NCBI RefSeq assembly: GCF_039525035.1
Contig: NZ_BAAAHE010000021.1
Coordinates: 56,930-120,929 of the forward strand
Length of the DNA stretch: 64,000 nucleotides
DNA from: Sporichthya brevicatena
GTDB lineage: Bacteria; Actinomycetota; Actinomycetes; Sporichthyales; Sporichthyaceae
Reading direction: 5' to 3'
The translations under genes and the position numbers were made by a program. Each line of letters begins with the position of its first letter. Position 1 is the stretch's first letter. A model generated the notes under the pieces. It was not told the origin of the DNA. It saw only the letters and a list, made by a program, of their open reading frames with translations, and did no database searches. Below are positions 56,113 through 64,000 of the stretch, piece by piece.

Positions 56113-57848
56113 TTCTCGGTCACCCCGGCGGAGTCGAAGGTCGCGACCTCAGCGAGCGCCCGCGCCGCGGACTGCACCAGCGGCAGCGCGAGCAGCGCCC
56201 CGGTGCCCTCCCCCAGCCGCAGGTCGAGCGCGACCAGCGGCCGCAGGCCGAGCGCGTCGAGTGCGACGGCGTGACCCGGTTCGGCGGAACGGTGGCCCGC
56301 GAGCCACGCGACCGACGCGTCCGGATGCAGTGCCGCAGCCACCAGCGCGGCGGCACCGGCGATGACACCGTCGAGGATCACCGGCACGCGCAGCGCCGAC
56401 GCCGCGAGCAGGAACCCGGCGAGAGCGGCGTGCTCGAGCCCACCGACGGCGGCGAGCACGGCCACGGGGTCGGCCGGGTCCGGGCGGTGCCGCTCCAGCG
56501 CCGTGCGGACGATCTCGACCTTGTGCGCGTGCATCGCGTCGTCGATCCCGGTGCCCCGGCCGGTGACCACTGCCGGGTCGACGCCGGTGAACGCCGCGAT
56601 CAACGCGGCGGAGGCGGTGGTGTTGGCGATGCCCATGTCGCCGGTGATCAGGCAGCGGTTGCCGGCCGCCACCAGGTCGCGCGCGACCTCGATGCCGATC
56701 TCGACGGCCGCGACCGCCTCCGCGCGGGTCATGGCCTGACCCTGCGTCAGATCAGCGGTACCCGGACGAACCTTGCGTGGCAGCAGGCCCGGCACGGTCG
56801 GCAGCTCCGCGGCGACACCGACGTCCACGACGGCGACCTCGGCCCCCACCTGCGCCGCGAAGGCGTTGACGACCGCCCCGCCGGCGAGGAAGTTGGCGAC
56901 CATCTGCGCCGTGACCTCCTGCGGCCACGGCGTGACGCCCTGGGCGTGCACGCCGTGGTCGGCGGCGAACACCGCGACGGCCGCCGGCTCCGGCAACGGG
57001 GGCGGGCACTCCCCCGCCAGGCCCGCGAGCTGGACCGAGACGTCCTCCAGGACGCCGAGTGCGCCCTGCGGCTTGGTCATCCGGTCCTGGCGGTCCCGGG
57101 CCGCGTCGACCGCGGCGCCGTGCGGCGGCGCGAGTTGCGCCAGCGTCTGCGCCAGCAGGTCCATCGGTTCCTCCCCGGGTAGGCCTCGCCGGCCGAATTC
57201 TTCCGAATGGACCGCCCAGCCCAGCGGGCGGCGGTGCGCCCAGCCCGCCGCGGCCAGTTCGGGCTCGTCCGCGAAGGCGTCCACGTGCCCCAGGCAGAGG
57301 TACGCGACGAGCTCCAGGTGGGCGGGCAGGCGCAGCTCGGCGGCGAGCGCCGCCGCGTCGAAGAAGCTGACCCAGCCCACCCCCAGGCCCTCGGCTCGCG
57401 CGGCCAGCCAGAGGTTCTGCACGGCCCCCGCGACCGAGTGCGCCGCGGTCTGCGGCTGGCTGTGGCGGCCGAGGGTGTGGCGGCCGCCCCGCGTCGGGTC
57501 GCAGGTGACGACGATCCCGACCGGCGCCTCGCGGATCGCCTCCACGCGGAGCTTCGCGAAGGCGCGGGCGCGCGCGGTCGGCAGCGAGGCCGCGTAGGCG
57601 TCCCGGGCCGCCGTCGCCAACGCGTGCAGCCGTTCGCGCGTCTGCGGCGAGCGGATCACGAGGAAGTCCCAGGGCTGGGAGAACCCGACGCTCGGTGCCG
57701 CGTGGGCCGCCGCCAACACGCGCGTCAGCACCTCGTCGGCGACCGGGTCCGGCCGGAAGCCGGTGCGGACGTCCCGGCGTGCGGCGATGACGTCGTAGAC
57801 CGCCGCCCGCGCCGCCGCCCCGAACCCGGGGTCCGCGTCCGCGCTCAT
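56109..57848 (-). CDS. bluB-cobT: Fused 5,6-dimethylbenzimidazole synthase (BluB) and DMB phosphoribosyltransferase (CobT)
   Basis: A 579-residue fusion. Residues 1-215 are BluB, a nitroreductase-fold enzyme that breaks FMN to DMB with oxygen (ARRDVRTGFRPDPV, AAPSVGFSQPWDFLVIRSP, TLGRHSQPQTAAHSVAGAVQNLW, GLGVGWVSFFD). From about 229 on it is CobT (GALGVLEDVSVQLAGL, AVFAADHGVHAQGVTPWPQEVTAQMV, GDMGIANTTASAAL, LRLGEGTGALLALPLVQSA with the catalytic Glu). The enzyme makes the lower ligand and activates it. The ATG at 57848 overlaps the aminotransferase stop. The fusion may channel DMB and implies that this organism makes true B12 in air. Confidence 0.93.
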   Translation of the reverse strand: MSADADPGFGAAARAAVYDVIAARRDVRTGFRPDPVADEVLTRVLAAAHAAPSVGFSQPWDFLVIRSPQTRERLHALATAARDAYAASLPTARARAFAKLRVEAIREAPVGIVVTCDPTRGGRHTLGRHSQPQTAAHSVAGAVQNLWLAARAEGLGVGWVSFFDAAALAAELRLPAHLELVAYLCLGHVDAFADEPELAAAGWAHRRPLGWAVHSEEFGRRGLPGEEPMDLLAQTLAQLAPPHGAAVDAARDRQDRMTKPQGALGVLEDVSVQLAGLAGECPPPLPEPAAVAVFAADHGVHAQGVTPWPQEVTAQMVANFLAGGAVVNAFAAQVGAEVAVVDVGVAAELPTVPGLLPRKVRPGTADLTQGQAMTRAEAVAAVEIGIEVARDLVAAGNRCLITGDMGIANTTASAALIAAFTGVDPAVVTGRGTGIDDAMHAHKVEIVRTALERHRPDPADPVAVLAAVGGLEHAALAGFLLAASALRVPVILDGVIAGAAALVAAALHPDASVAWLAGHRSAEPGHAVALDALGLRPLVALDLRLGEGTGALLALPLVQSAARALAEVATFDSAGVTEK

Positions 57849-58873
57849 CCGCGACGACCGAGGTCGGCCCAGGCGGTGACGAGGGCGTCGGTGGTGGCGG
57901 CGTCGCGGACCGCGATGCGCAGCCAGTCCGGCCCGAGGCCGGGGAAGGAGTCGCCCCGGCGCACGGCGAAGCCGGCGGCACGGAGGCCGGCGCGGACGGT
58001 CTCGCCGTCCGGCACCGCGACGAGGACGAACGGCCCCCGCGGGTCGCCGACCACCCGCAGGCCCAGGCTCCGCAGGCGGCGCTGCAGGTAGCCGCGGTCG
58101 ACTGCGACCTCCCGCGCGGCGCCGGCCGCCTCCAGGAGCGCGGCGGGCGTGCTGGTGACCTCGGCGGCGACCAGCGCCGGTGCGCTCACCGACCAGTGCG
58201 GCTGGACGCGCGCGAACGCGGAGACGAGGTCCGGCGGCGCCAGGCAGTAGCCGATGCGCAGGCCGGCCAGGCCCCAGGTCTTCGTCAGGCTGCGGAGCAC
58301 GACGAGCCCGGGCAGAGCGGCGGTGGCGAGGGTCTCGGTCTCCCCCGGGATCGCGTCCATGAACGCCTCGTCGACGACGAGCACCCGCCCGGGCCGGGCC
58401 AGCGTCGCGAGGGTGGCGGCGGGGTGCAGCACCGAGGTCGGGTTCGTCGGGTTGCCAACGACCACGAGGTCCGCGTCCGGCGGGACCGCCGCGGGGTCGA
58501 GGGTGAAGTCGTTCTCGGAGCGCAGCAGCACCCGCTCCACCGGGTGCCCGGCGGCGCGGAGCGCGGCCTCGGGCTCGGTGAACTGCGGGTGCACCACGAC
58601 CGCGCGGCGCGGGGTCAGGGCCCGGGCGATCAGCGTGAACGCCTCGGCCGCACCCGCGGTGAGCAGCACCTCGGCGGGCGACCGTCCGTGCCGGGCCGCG
58701 ACCGCCTTCCGCGCCGCGTCGGGCTTGGGGTAGGCGGCGAGGTCGGCGAGGGACTCCGCGAGCCGGGTCCGCAGCCACTCCGGCGGGGTCCCGGGCCGGA
58801 CGTTGACGGCCAGGTCCACCAGGCCCGGAGCGAGCTCGTCGTCGCCGTGGTGGTGGAGGTCGAACTCGCTCAC
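57845..58873 (-). CDS. cobC: PLP-dependent aminotransferase, Rv2231c/CobC family
   Basis: A 342-residue class I/II aminotransferase-fold protein: VNVRPGTPPEWLRTRLAESLADLAAYPKPDAARKAVAARHG, VLLTAGAAEAFTLIARAL, VVVGNPTNPTSVLHP, VVDEAFMDA and the PLP Lys in LRSLTKTWGLAGLRIGY. It is related to histidinol-phosphate aminotransferase and L-Thr-O-3-P decarboxylase CobC/CobD. In mycobacteria the same gene lies in the B12 set and is named cobC. It may supply the aminopropanol arm. The GTG start overlaps the cobB stop. Confidence 0.83.
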   Translation of the reverse strand: MSEFDLHHHGDDELAPGLVDLAVNVRPGTPPEWLRTRLAESLADLAAYPKPDAARKAVAARHGRSPAEVLLTAGAAEAFTLIARALTPRRAVVVHPQFTEPEAALRAAGHPVERVLLRSENDFTLDPAAVPPDADLVVVGNPTNPTSVLHPAATLATLARPGRVLVVDEAFMDAIPGETETLATAALPGLVVLRSLTKTWGLAGLRIGYCLAPPDLVSAFARVQPHWSVSAPALVAAEVTSTPAALLEAAGAAREVAVDRGYLQRRLRSLGLRVVGDPRGPFVLVAVPDGETVRAGLRAAGFAVRRGDSFPGLGPDWLRIAVRDAATTDALVTAWADLGRRG

Positions 58874-60312
58874 GGCCGGGCGAGCCGCCGCGGGTCGACA
58901 CGGCGCGCGGCCTCGACGATGCGCCGGGCCAGCCGCGGCCGGCCCGCCCAGTGCAGGTGCAGGTAGGAGGCGTGCACGTTGCCGGTCGTGTGGCCCTCGG
59001 CGACGCCGGACCCACCCGTGGACGGGCGAACGGTCCAGGCCGGCCGGGTCCCGTCGGCGCCCGCGGCCGGCTCGCACACGGTGCGGTGGAACTCGTGCCC
59101 GCGGAGGCGCGTACCCGCCCGGCACAGCACCGAGTCGGCCGCGGCGACGGCCTCCCGGTAGCCGAGCGTCAGGCGGGGCGTCATCACCGCGGAGACGTCG
59201 AGCACGCCGCACATGGGGACCGCGTCGAGCTCACGCGCGAGGTAGAGCAGCCCGGCGCACTCGGCGACGACGACACCGCCGGAGGCCGCGAGGTCGGCCA
59301 CGTCCTTGCGCAGCCGCTCGTTCTCCGACAGCGCGGCCGCGTGGATCTCGGGGAACCCGCCCCCGACGACGAACGCGGTCGTGCCGGTCGGCAGCGACTC
59401 GTCGCGCAGCGGATCGATCGTGACGACGTCGGCGCCGGCGGCGACGAGCAGCTCGACGTGCTCGGCGTAGCTGAAGGTGAACGCCGGCCCGCCGGCGATC
59501 GCGATGCGCGGGCGGCGGCCGAGCCGGCCACGGGGCGTCGGGCCGAGCGCGAGGTGCGGATCCCACGGTGTCGCGGACATCCGGGGCGCGGTCGCGGCCA
59601 TCGCGCAGATCGCTTCGAGGTCACAGGTGCGGGCGACGAGGTCGCCCATCGCCGCGACGGCGTCGACGGCCTCCGTGGCGCGCTCGGCCACCGGGACCAG
59701 CCCGAGGTGCCGGGACGGCGTCGAGACCTTGTCCTCGCGGCGGATCGCCCCCAGAACCGGGACACCGAGCCCGGCGAGCGCGTCCCGCAGGATCTGCTCG
59801 TGCCGGTCGGAGCCGACGCGGTTGAGCACGACCCCACCGATGCGGACGGCCGGGTCGAACGTCGCGAAGCCGTGGACCAGCGCGGCCACCGAACGGGCCT
59901 GCGCGGCGGCGTCGACGACGAGCAGGACGGGAGCGTCCAGCAGACGGGCGACGTGCGCGGTCGAGGCGAAGTCCTCGATCCCGTCCGCCCCGCCGGTCAC
60001 GCCGTCGAACAGGCCCATGACGCCCTCGACGACGGCGATGTCGGCGTCCGCGGCTCCGTGCAGGAACAGCGGCGCGATCACCTCCGGCGAGGTCATCCAG
60101 GCGTCGAGGTTGCGCGCGGGGCGGCCCGCGGCCAGGGCGTGGTAGCCGGGATCGATGTAGTCCGGGCCGACCTTGTGCGGCGAGACGCGCAGACCCCGCG
60201 CCCGCAGCGCGGCGATCAGGCCGGTCGCGACCGTGGTCTTGCCGTGTCCGCTGGCGGGAGCCGCGACGACCAGGCGCGGCGGACCGCCGGGGACCGGAAG
60301 ACGAGGGCTCAC
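58870..60312 (-). CDS. cobB: Cobyrinic/hydrogenobyrinic acid a,c-diamide synthase
   Basis: A 480-residue amidotransferase. The N-terminal part has the P-loop VVAAPASGHGKTTVATGLI, HKVGPDYIDPGYH and VVEGVMGLFDGV. The C-terminal part is a class I glutaminase domain with FVVGGGFPEIHAAALSEN and the Cys nucleophile in VVAECAGLLYLA, ending in VHASYLHLHWAG with the catalytic His. It amidates side chains a and c before cobalt insertion in the aerobic path. The GTG at 60312 is preceded by GTCGAGG. Length is normal for CobB. Confidence 0.93.
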   Translation of the reverse strand: MSPRLPVPGGPPRLVVAAPASGHGKTTVATGLIAALRARGLRVSPHKVGPDYIDPGYHALAAGRPARNLDAWMTSPEVIAPLFLHGAADADIAVVEGVMGLFDGVTGGADGIEDFASTAHVARLLDAPVLLVVDAAAQARSVAALVHGFATFDPAVRIGGVVLNRVGSDRHEQILRDALAGLGVPVLGAIRREDKVSTPSRHLGLVPVAERATEAVDAVAAMGDLVARTCDLEAICAMAATAPRMSATPWDPHLALGPTPRGRLGRRPRIAIAGGPAFTFSYAEHVELLVAAGADVVTIDPLRDESLPTGTTAFVVGGGFPEIHAAALSENERLRKDVADLAASGGVVVAECAGLLYLARELDAVPMCGVLDVSAVMTPRLTLGYREAVAAADSVLCRAGTRLRGHEFHRTVCEPAAGADGTRPAWTVRPSTGGSGVAEGHTTGNVHASYLHLHWAGRPRLARRIVEAARRVDPRRLARP

Positions 60313-60367
60313 GCCTCGACGGTAAGGCCCCGCCCTCGTCCAGCCAATGCCGGGTGGGACGCGCGGT

Positions 60368-61018
60368 TCAGGACGCCTGGGCCGAGACCACGCTGGTCGG
60401 CTCGGCGTCGACCGGGGAGGCGAACCAGATCGTGCGCTTGGTCCACAGACCCGGGCCGAGGCGCTGGCCGGAGCAGACGACGATCGCGATCTGGGGCTTG
60501 CCCTTCTTCGCGAAGTACGGCTTGTAGACGCCGGCCGCGACCTCACGCCGGTCGGTGACCTCGTAGCAGAGGTACCCCTTCGGCCCGTGGACGCGGATCT
60601 GGTCGCCCTCCCGCAGGCCGTCCAGGAGCTTGTTCCCGAGCGCGCTGCCGTCGGGGTAGGTGTGGGCGTTCAGCAGGGCGTTGCCGCGGGAGTCGCCGGG
60701 CCGGATGCCCTGCCCCAGGTCGAAGGCCATGGCCATCTTCCCGCCGCCGGTGAGCGGCGGGGTGCCGGGAACGCCGTTCGCGTCGCGCGGCAGCGCCATC
60801 ACGTTGATGTTCTTGCCGACCTTGGGGATCGTGACCCCGGTCGGGACGAACCGGCCGTCCGCGGTGCTGCACTTCGGCTTCGGGGTGGGGGTGGGCGCGG
60901 CCGCGACCGTCTGGGTTCCGCCGTCGTCGCGGGTGACGACGACGCCCACGACCAGCCCCACTGCGGCCAGCAACGCGACCGGCAGCGCAAAGCGCCTCAC
61001 CGGCTTCGATCCGTCCAC
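60368..61018 (-). CDS. Class F sortase
   Basis: A 216-residue membrane-anchored protein: short basic start, one helix (FALPVALLAAVGLVVGVVVTR), a Pro/Thr linker and a sortase domain. The catalytic residues are His119 (LLNAHTYPDGSALGN), Cys182 (IAIVVCSGQRL) and Arg195 (WTKRTIWFAS). Class F sortases occur mainly in actinobacteria and cut LPxTG-type proteins, but their targets are poorly known. It stands in the middle of the late B12 operon, between cobO and cobB on the same strand with gaps of 55 and 111 bases. The only LPxTG-like protein I see in the window is the heme-locus protein at 3671. Confidence 0.88.
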   Translation of the reverse strand: MDGSKPVRRFALPVALLAAVGLVVGVVVTRDDGGTQTVAAAPTPTPKPKCSTADGRFVPTGVTIPKVGKNINVMALPRDANGVPGTPPLTGGGKMAMAFDLGQGIRPGDSRGNALLNAHTYPDGSALGNKLLDGLREGDQIRVHGPKGYLCYEVTDRREVAAGVYKPYFAKKGKPQIAIVVCSGQRLGPGLWTKRTIWFASPVDAEPTSVVSAQAS

Positions 61019-61129
61019 GACTGCCCCGCCCCCTGCGGTCGTTCTGTGGTGTACGTCGAGACCGTAACCCGAAACTTCCCCGCGTGCAGCCGCCGGTCCG
61101 CAGGATCGGCCGAACGTCTCATGTCCGGC

Positions 61130-61744
61130 TCACCACTCGATCCCGCGCTGCCCCTTTTGCCCGGCGTCCATGGGGTGCTTGATCTTGGTCATCTCGGTGA
61201 CGAGGTCCGCGGCCTCGAGCAACGCCGGCGGGGCGTACCGGCCGGTGATGACGACGTGCTGGTGCCCGGGCCGGTTCGCCAGGGTCTCGACGACGTCGTC
61301 GACGTCCACCCAGCCCCAGTGCATCGGGTAGGTGAACTCGTCGAGGACGTAGAGGGTGTGGGTCTCGGCCGCGATGCGGCGCCGAATCTCGGCCCAGCCC
61401 TCGGCAGCGTCGGCGGCGTGGTCCTCCTCGGACCCGGCCTTGCGCGTCCAGGACCAGCCCACGCCCATCTTGTGCCACTCGACCGGTCCGCCCTCGCCGG
61501 TCTGCTCGTGCAGCCGGCCGAGCGCGCGGAAGGCCTCCTCCTCGCCGACCTTCCACTTCGCGCTCTTGACGAACTGGAAGACCCCGATCGACCAGCCCTG
61601 GTTCCAGCCGCGCAGCGCGAGACCGAAGGCGGCGGTCGACTTCCCCTTCATCTCGCCGGTGTGGACGATCACCAGCGGCCGGTTCCGGCGCTGACGGGTC
61701 GTCAGACCGTCGGCGGGGACGGTGGTCGGTACTCCTTGCGGCAT
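61130..61744 (-). CDS. cobO: Cob(I)yrinic acid a,c-diamide adenosyltransferase
   Basis: A 204-residue CobO/BtuR-type ATP:corrinoid adenosyltransferase with the P-loop VHTGEMKGKSTAAFGLALR, then FVKSAKWKVGEEEAF, YVLDEFTYPMHWGWVDVDDVVETL and a C-terminal EMTKIKHPMDAGQKGQRGIEW. It attaches the 5'-deoxyadenosyl group to the reduced corrinoid. Its ATG overlaps the stop of the chelatase gene (TGATG). Confidence 0.95.
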   Translation of the reverse strand: MPQGVPTTVPADGLTTRQRRNRPLVIVHTGEMKGKSTAAFGLALRGWNQGWSIGVFQFVKSAKWKVGEEEAFRALGRLHEQTGEGGPVEWHKMGVGWSWTRKAGSEEDHAADAAEGWAEIRRRIAAETHTLYVLDEFTYPMHWGWVDVDDVVETLANRPGHQHVVITGRYAPPALLEAADLVTEMTKIKHPMDAGQKGQRGIEW

Positions 61745-63747
61745 CAGGCGGCCCTCCGGACGGAGCGGACGGCGCCGGCGAGCCCACCGCCGCCCTCGAG
61801 CTCGTGCAGCCGCAGCAGCGGCGCGTTCAGCAGCGTCGCGATCCCCCCGGCCAGGCCGAGCCGGACCGGGCCGTCCTCGCAGTCGACGACGACCGCCGCG
61901 ACCCCGTCCGCCGCCAGGGCGGCCGCGGCGCGGTGGGCGTGGGTGAGCGGGTCGCCCGGAGTCCCCGGGGCGGCGGTGGCGCGCCCGTCGGTGACCAGGA
62001 CCAGCAGCGGGCGCCGGGCCGGGTCCCGCAGGCGCTCGACGGCGAGGACGTGCCGCGCCTCGGCGAGCCCGGCCGCGAGCGGGGTGCGCCCGCCGGTGGG
62101 CAGGTTCCGCAGCCGGGCGGCCCCGGCCTCGACCGAGGAGGTCGGCGGCAGGTCCAGCGTCGCGTCGGACCCACGGAACGTCACCAGCCCGACCTTGTCG
62201 CGGCGCTGGTAGGCGTCGAGGAGCAGCGAGAGGACGGCCGCCTTCACCGCGCCCATGCGCGTGCGGGCGCCCATCGAGCCGGACGCGTCGACGCAGAACA
62301 GGACCAGGTTGCCCTCGCGGCCCTCGCGCACGGCCTCGCGCAGGTCGCCGGGGCGCAGCCGCAGCCCCTGGCCGGGTTCACGGCCCCGCTCACGCTGGAA
62401 CGGCGCGGCCGCGCGCAGGGTCGCGGTCGCGTGCAGGGCACCGAGGCGGCCGACCGGCCGGCGTGCGCCGGAGGTGTGACCCGACGGCGTCTCGGCCCGG
62501 GATCGCCGGCCCGGCGTCCCCGCCCCGACGCCGGGGACGGTCAGCAGCTTCGCGCGGTACGTCGCCTCGGGCGGCGTCACCTGCTCGGGCACGACCCCGC
62601 CGCCGGCGCCCGCGGGGGGCGCTGCTTCAGCGGGATCGGTCGTCATGGCGCCCGATTCCGCTGACGTCCGGGGGCTCCCCCCACCGCCACCGCCGTCGGG
62701 ACCGCCGTCCGGGTCGGGGTCCGGCTCCGGCGGCGGACCGGACTCCTCCAGTGCCTTGTCGAGCTGGGCCTCGTCGAGGCCGGGCGCGTCGAACGGGTCC
62801 CGGCGGCGCCGGTGCGGGAGGGCGAGGCGGGCGGCGGCGCGGACGTCGTCCGCGGTCACCTGGGCCCGGCCCTGCCAGGCGGCGTGGGCGCGGGCGGCGC
62901 GGGCGATGACGAGGTCGGCGCGCATGCCGTCGACCTCGAACTCCGCGCAGACGCCGGCGATGCGCTCGAGCTCGGCGTCGGGCAGCGACACGTGCGGCAG
63001 GAGCTCGCGCGCGGAGGCGATGCACTCGGCGAACTCGGCGTCCGCGGGGGCCCAGACGGCGGCGAAGCGGTCGGGGTCGGCCTCGTACTGCATCCCGCGG
63101 CGGACGATCTCGGCGCGGACGGCGGGCTCGCGGCTGGCGGCGACGTGGACGGTGAGCCCGAACCGGTCGAGCAGCTGCGGCCGCAGTTCCCCCTCCTCGG
63201 GGTTCATCGTCCCGACCAGCAGGAACCGGGCTGCGTGCGAGACCGAGACGCCCTCCCGCTCGACGTAGCAGCGGCCCATCGCCGCCGCGTCGAGGAGGAC
63301 GTCGACGAGGTGGTCGTGGAGCAGGTTGACCTCGTCCACGTAGAGCACGCCGCGGTGCGCGGCGGCGAGCAGCCCGGGCTCGAAGCTGCGCACGCCCTCG
63401 GTGAGCGCACGCTCGAGGTCCAGCGAGCCGACGACCCGGTCCTCGGCCGCGCCGACGGGCAGCTCGACCAGCCGCGCGCGGCGGCGGTCGGTGGCCACCT
63501 CGGCCGGGTGCGGACCGTCCGGACAGTCCGGGTCCGGCGCGGCCGGGTCGCAGGCGAAGCGGCAGGTCGCGACGACGTCCTGCTCGGGCAGCAGCGCCGC
63601 GAGGGCACGCACGACCGTGGACTTCGCGGTCCCCTTCTCGCCGCGGACCAGCACCCCACCGATCTGGGGCGCGACCGCGTTGAGAGCGAGCGCGAGCTTG
63701 AGGTCGTCCATCCCGACGACGGCGGAGAACGGATATCCGGCTGGCAC
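61744..63747 (-). CDS. Putative cobaltochelatase subunit, ChlI/ChlD-type AAA ATPase with VWA domain
   Basis: A 667-residue protein. Residues 1-330 are a magnesium-chelatase I-type AAA+ ATPase ([84 protein letters not shown]). A Pro/Gly-rich acidic linker follows, then a C-terminal VWA domain (about 470-667) with the metal site [16 protein letters not shown]. In actinobacteria this fused protein sits with cobO and works with CobN in place of CobS/CobT. It is the first gene of the operon and its start faces a divergent secreted protein gene 86 bases away. Confidence 0.9.
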   Translation of the reverse strand: MPAGYPFSAVVGMDDLKLALALNAVAPQIGGVLVRGEKGTAKSTVVRALAALLPEQDVVATCRFACDPAAPDPDCPDGPHPAEVATDRRRARLVELPVGAAEDRVVGSLDLERALTEGVRSFEPGLLAAAHRGVLYVDEVNLLHDHLVDVLLDAAAMGRCYVEREGVSVSHAARFLLVGTMNPEEGELRPQLLDRFGLTVHVAASREPAVRAEIVRRGMQYEADPDRFAAVWAPADAEFAECIASARELLPHVSLPDAELERIAGVCAEFEVDGMRADLVIARAARAHAAWQGRAQVTADDVRAAARLALPHRRRRDPFDAPGLDEAQLDKALEESGPPPEPDPDPDGGPDGGGGGGSPRTSAESGAMTTDPAEAAPPAGAGGGVVPEQVTPPEATYRAKLLTVPGVGAGTPGRRSRAETPSGHTSGARRPVGRLGALHATATLRAAAPFQRERGREPGQGLRLRPGDLREAVREGREGNLVLFCVDASGSMGARTRMGAVKAAVLSLLLDAYQRRDKVGLVTFRGSDATLDLPPTSSVEAGAARLRNLPTGGRTPLAAGLAEARHVLAVERLRDPARRPLLVLVTDGRATAAPGTPGDPLTHAHRAAAALAADGVAAVVVDCEDGPVRLGLAGGIATLLNAPLLRLHELEGGGGLAGAVRSVRRAA

Positions 63748-63833
63748 CGGGCGAGCCTATTCACACCGTCCGGACGGGTCCGCCCCGGCGCGTCCGACCC
63801 GCGTCTTCCATCCCCATCAGTCACATTAACCAC

Positions 63834-64000
63834 ATGCGTTACAGCTCTGACCGTTCCACCCCGGCCCGCCTGACCGCGGCCCGCCTGACCGCTGCACTCC
63901 TGGCCGGCGGCCTCGTGCTCGCCACCGCCGGAGCGGCCGGTGCGGCCGCCGGACCCGTGACCGCCCCCGCCGCGTGCCGGGGAGCGGCGGGCGACACCCT
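63834..64000 (+). CDS. Start of a secreted protein gene (runs off the window)
   Basis: An ATG at 63834 opens a frame that stays open to the window edge. The 55 visible residues start MRYSSDRSTPARLTAARL and form a signal peptide (LTAALLAGGLVLATAGAAGAAAG), then VTAPAACRGAAGDT. It is divergent from the chelatase gene. The product cannot be identified from this part. Ribosome site is weak. Confidence 0.55.
   Translation, partial: MRYSSDRSTPARLTAARLTAALLAGGLVLATAGAAGAAAGPVTAPAACRGAAGDT

Overview
The window is a contiguous piece of a high-GC actinobacterial chromosome. Codon third positions are almost always G or C, GTG and TTG starts are common, and neighbouring genes overlap by 1-4 bases. Gene content fits a free-living aerobic actinobacterium: F420 synthesis (FbiC), an aerobic-type cobalamin pathway (CobG, CobF, CobN), HtaA-type heme proteins, a DUF1906 protein, and a soluble Ser/Thr kinase near an FHA protein. 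A Sporichthya/Frankia-like relative is a reasonable guess, but it is inference. No rRNA, tRNA, transposase, phage or CRISPR was recognised.

Region 1 (about 230-13750) is a heme acquisition and cell-surface locus. A promoter overlapping an iron-box palindrome precedes hmuT-hmuU-hmuV. These are followed by a secreted Ig-like protein with an LPQTG, two secreted HtaA-like proteins that share a C-terminal WxL-like domain, a DUF916-type WxL partner, a secreted NlpC/P60 peptidase, a secreted DUF1906 protein, a Pro-rich membrane protein and a HugZ-like heme-utilisation protein. It closes with a strong terminator. The fusion of heme domains to a WxL-like wall-binding module, next to its DUF916 partner and wall enzymes, is the most unusual system in the window.

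Region 2 (13776-23088) holds an 8-oxoguanine deaminase, a secreted Gly-rich beta-helix protein, a short intergenic stretch packed with tandem and palindromic repeats, and a 1846-residue single-chain biotin-dependent carboxylase.

Region 3 (23243-36047) carries much of corrin ring synthesis in two blocks: cobF, cobL, cobM and cobK on the plus strand, then cobG-cobH-cobIJ on the minus strand divergent from a cobalamin riboswitch plus cobN. CobG looks short, lacks the usual C-terminal Fe-S cysteines and carries an in-frame palindromic insertion. Interleaved are a rhodanese protein, a PPOX-type F420 enzyme and an NAD-binding protein with a histone-like Lys/Ala tail.

Region 4 (36101-45585) is mostly housekeeping: a PAP2 protein, tsaD, a TerC/DUF475 membrane protein, fbiC, a DJ-1/PfpI protein, an alpha/beta hydrolase, a methyltransferase and a YciI protein. 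Region 5 (45620-53789) has an acyl-CoA synthetase, an iron-box-controlled efeO-efeB pair, an ABC ATPase with no permease beside it, an FHA-HTH protein, a secreted CAP protein and a Ser/Thr kinase.

Region 6 (54083-63747, all minus) is the late cobalamin operon in transcription order: a ChlI/ChlD-type cobaltochelatase subunit, cobO, a class F sortase, cobB, a cobC-like aminotransferase, a bluB-cobT fusion, a cysG-like SUMT fusion and a TrmH-type RNA methyltransferase. Most junctions are 4-base stop/start overlaps. Together with region 3 this covers most of aerobic B12 synthesis; cbiB/cobD, cobQ, cobU and cobS are not in the window. The window ends inside a secreted protein gene.
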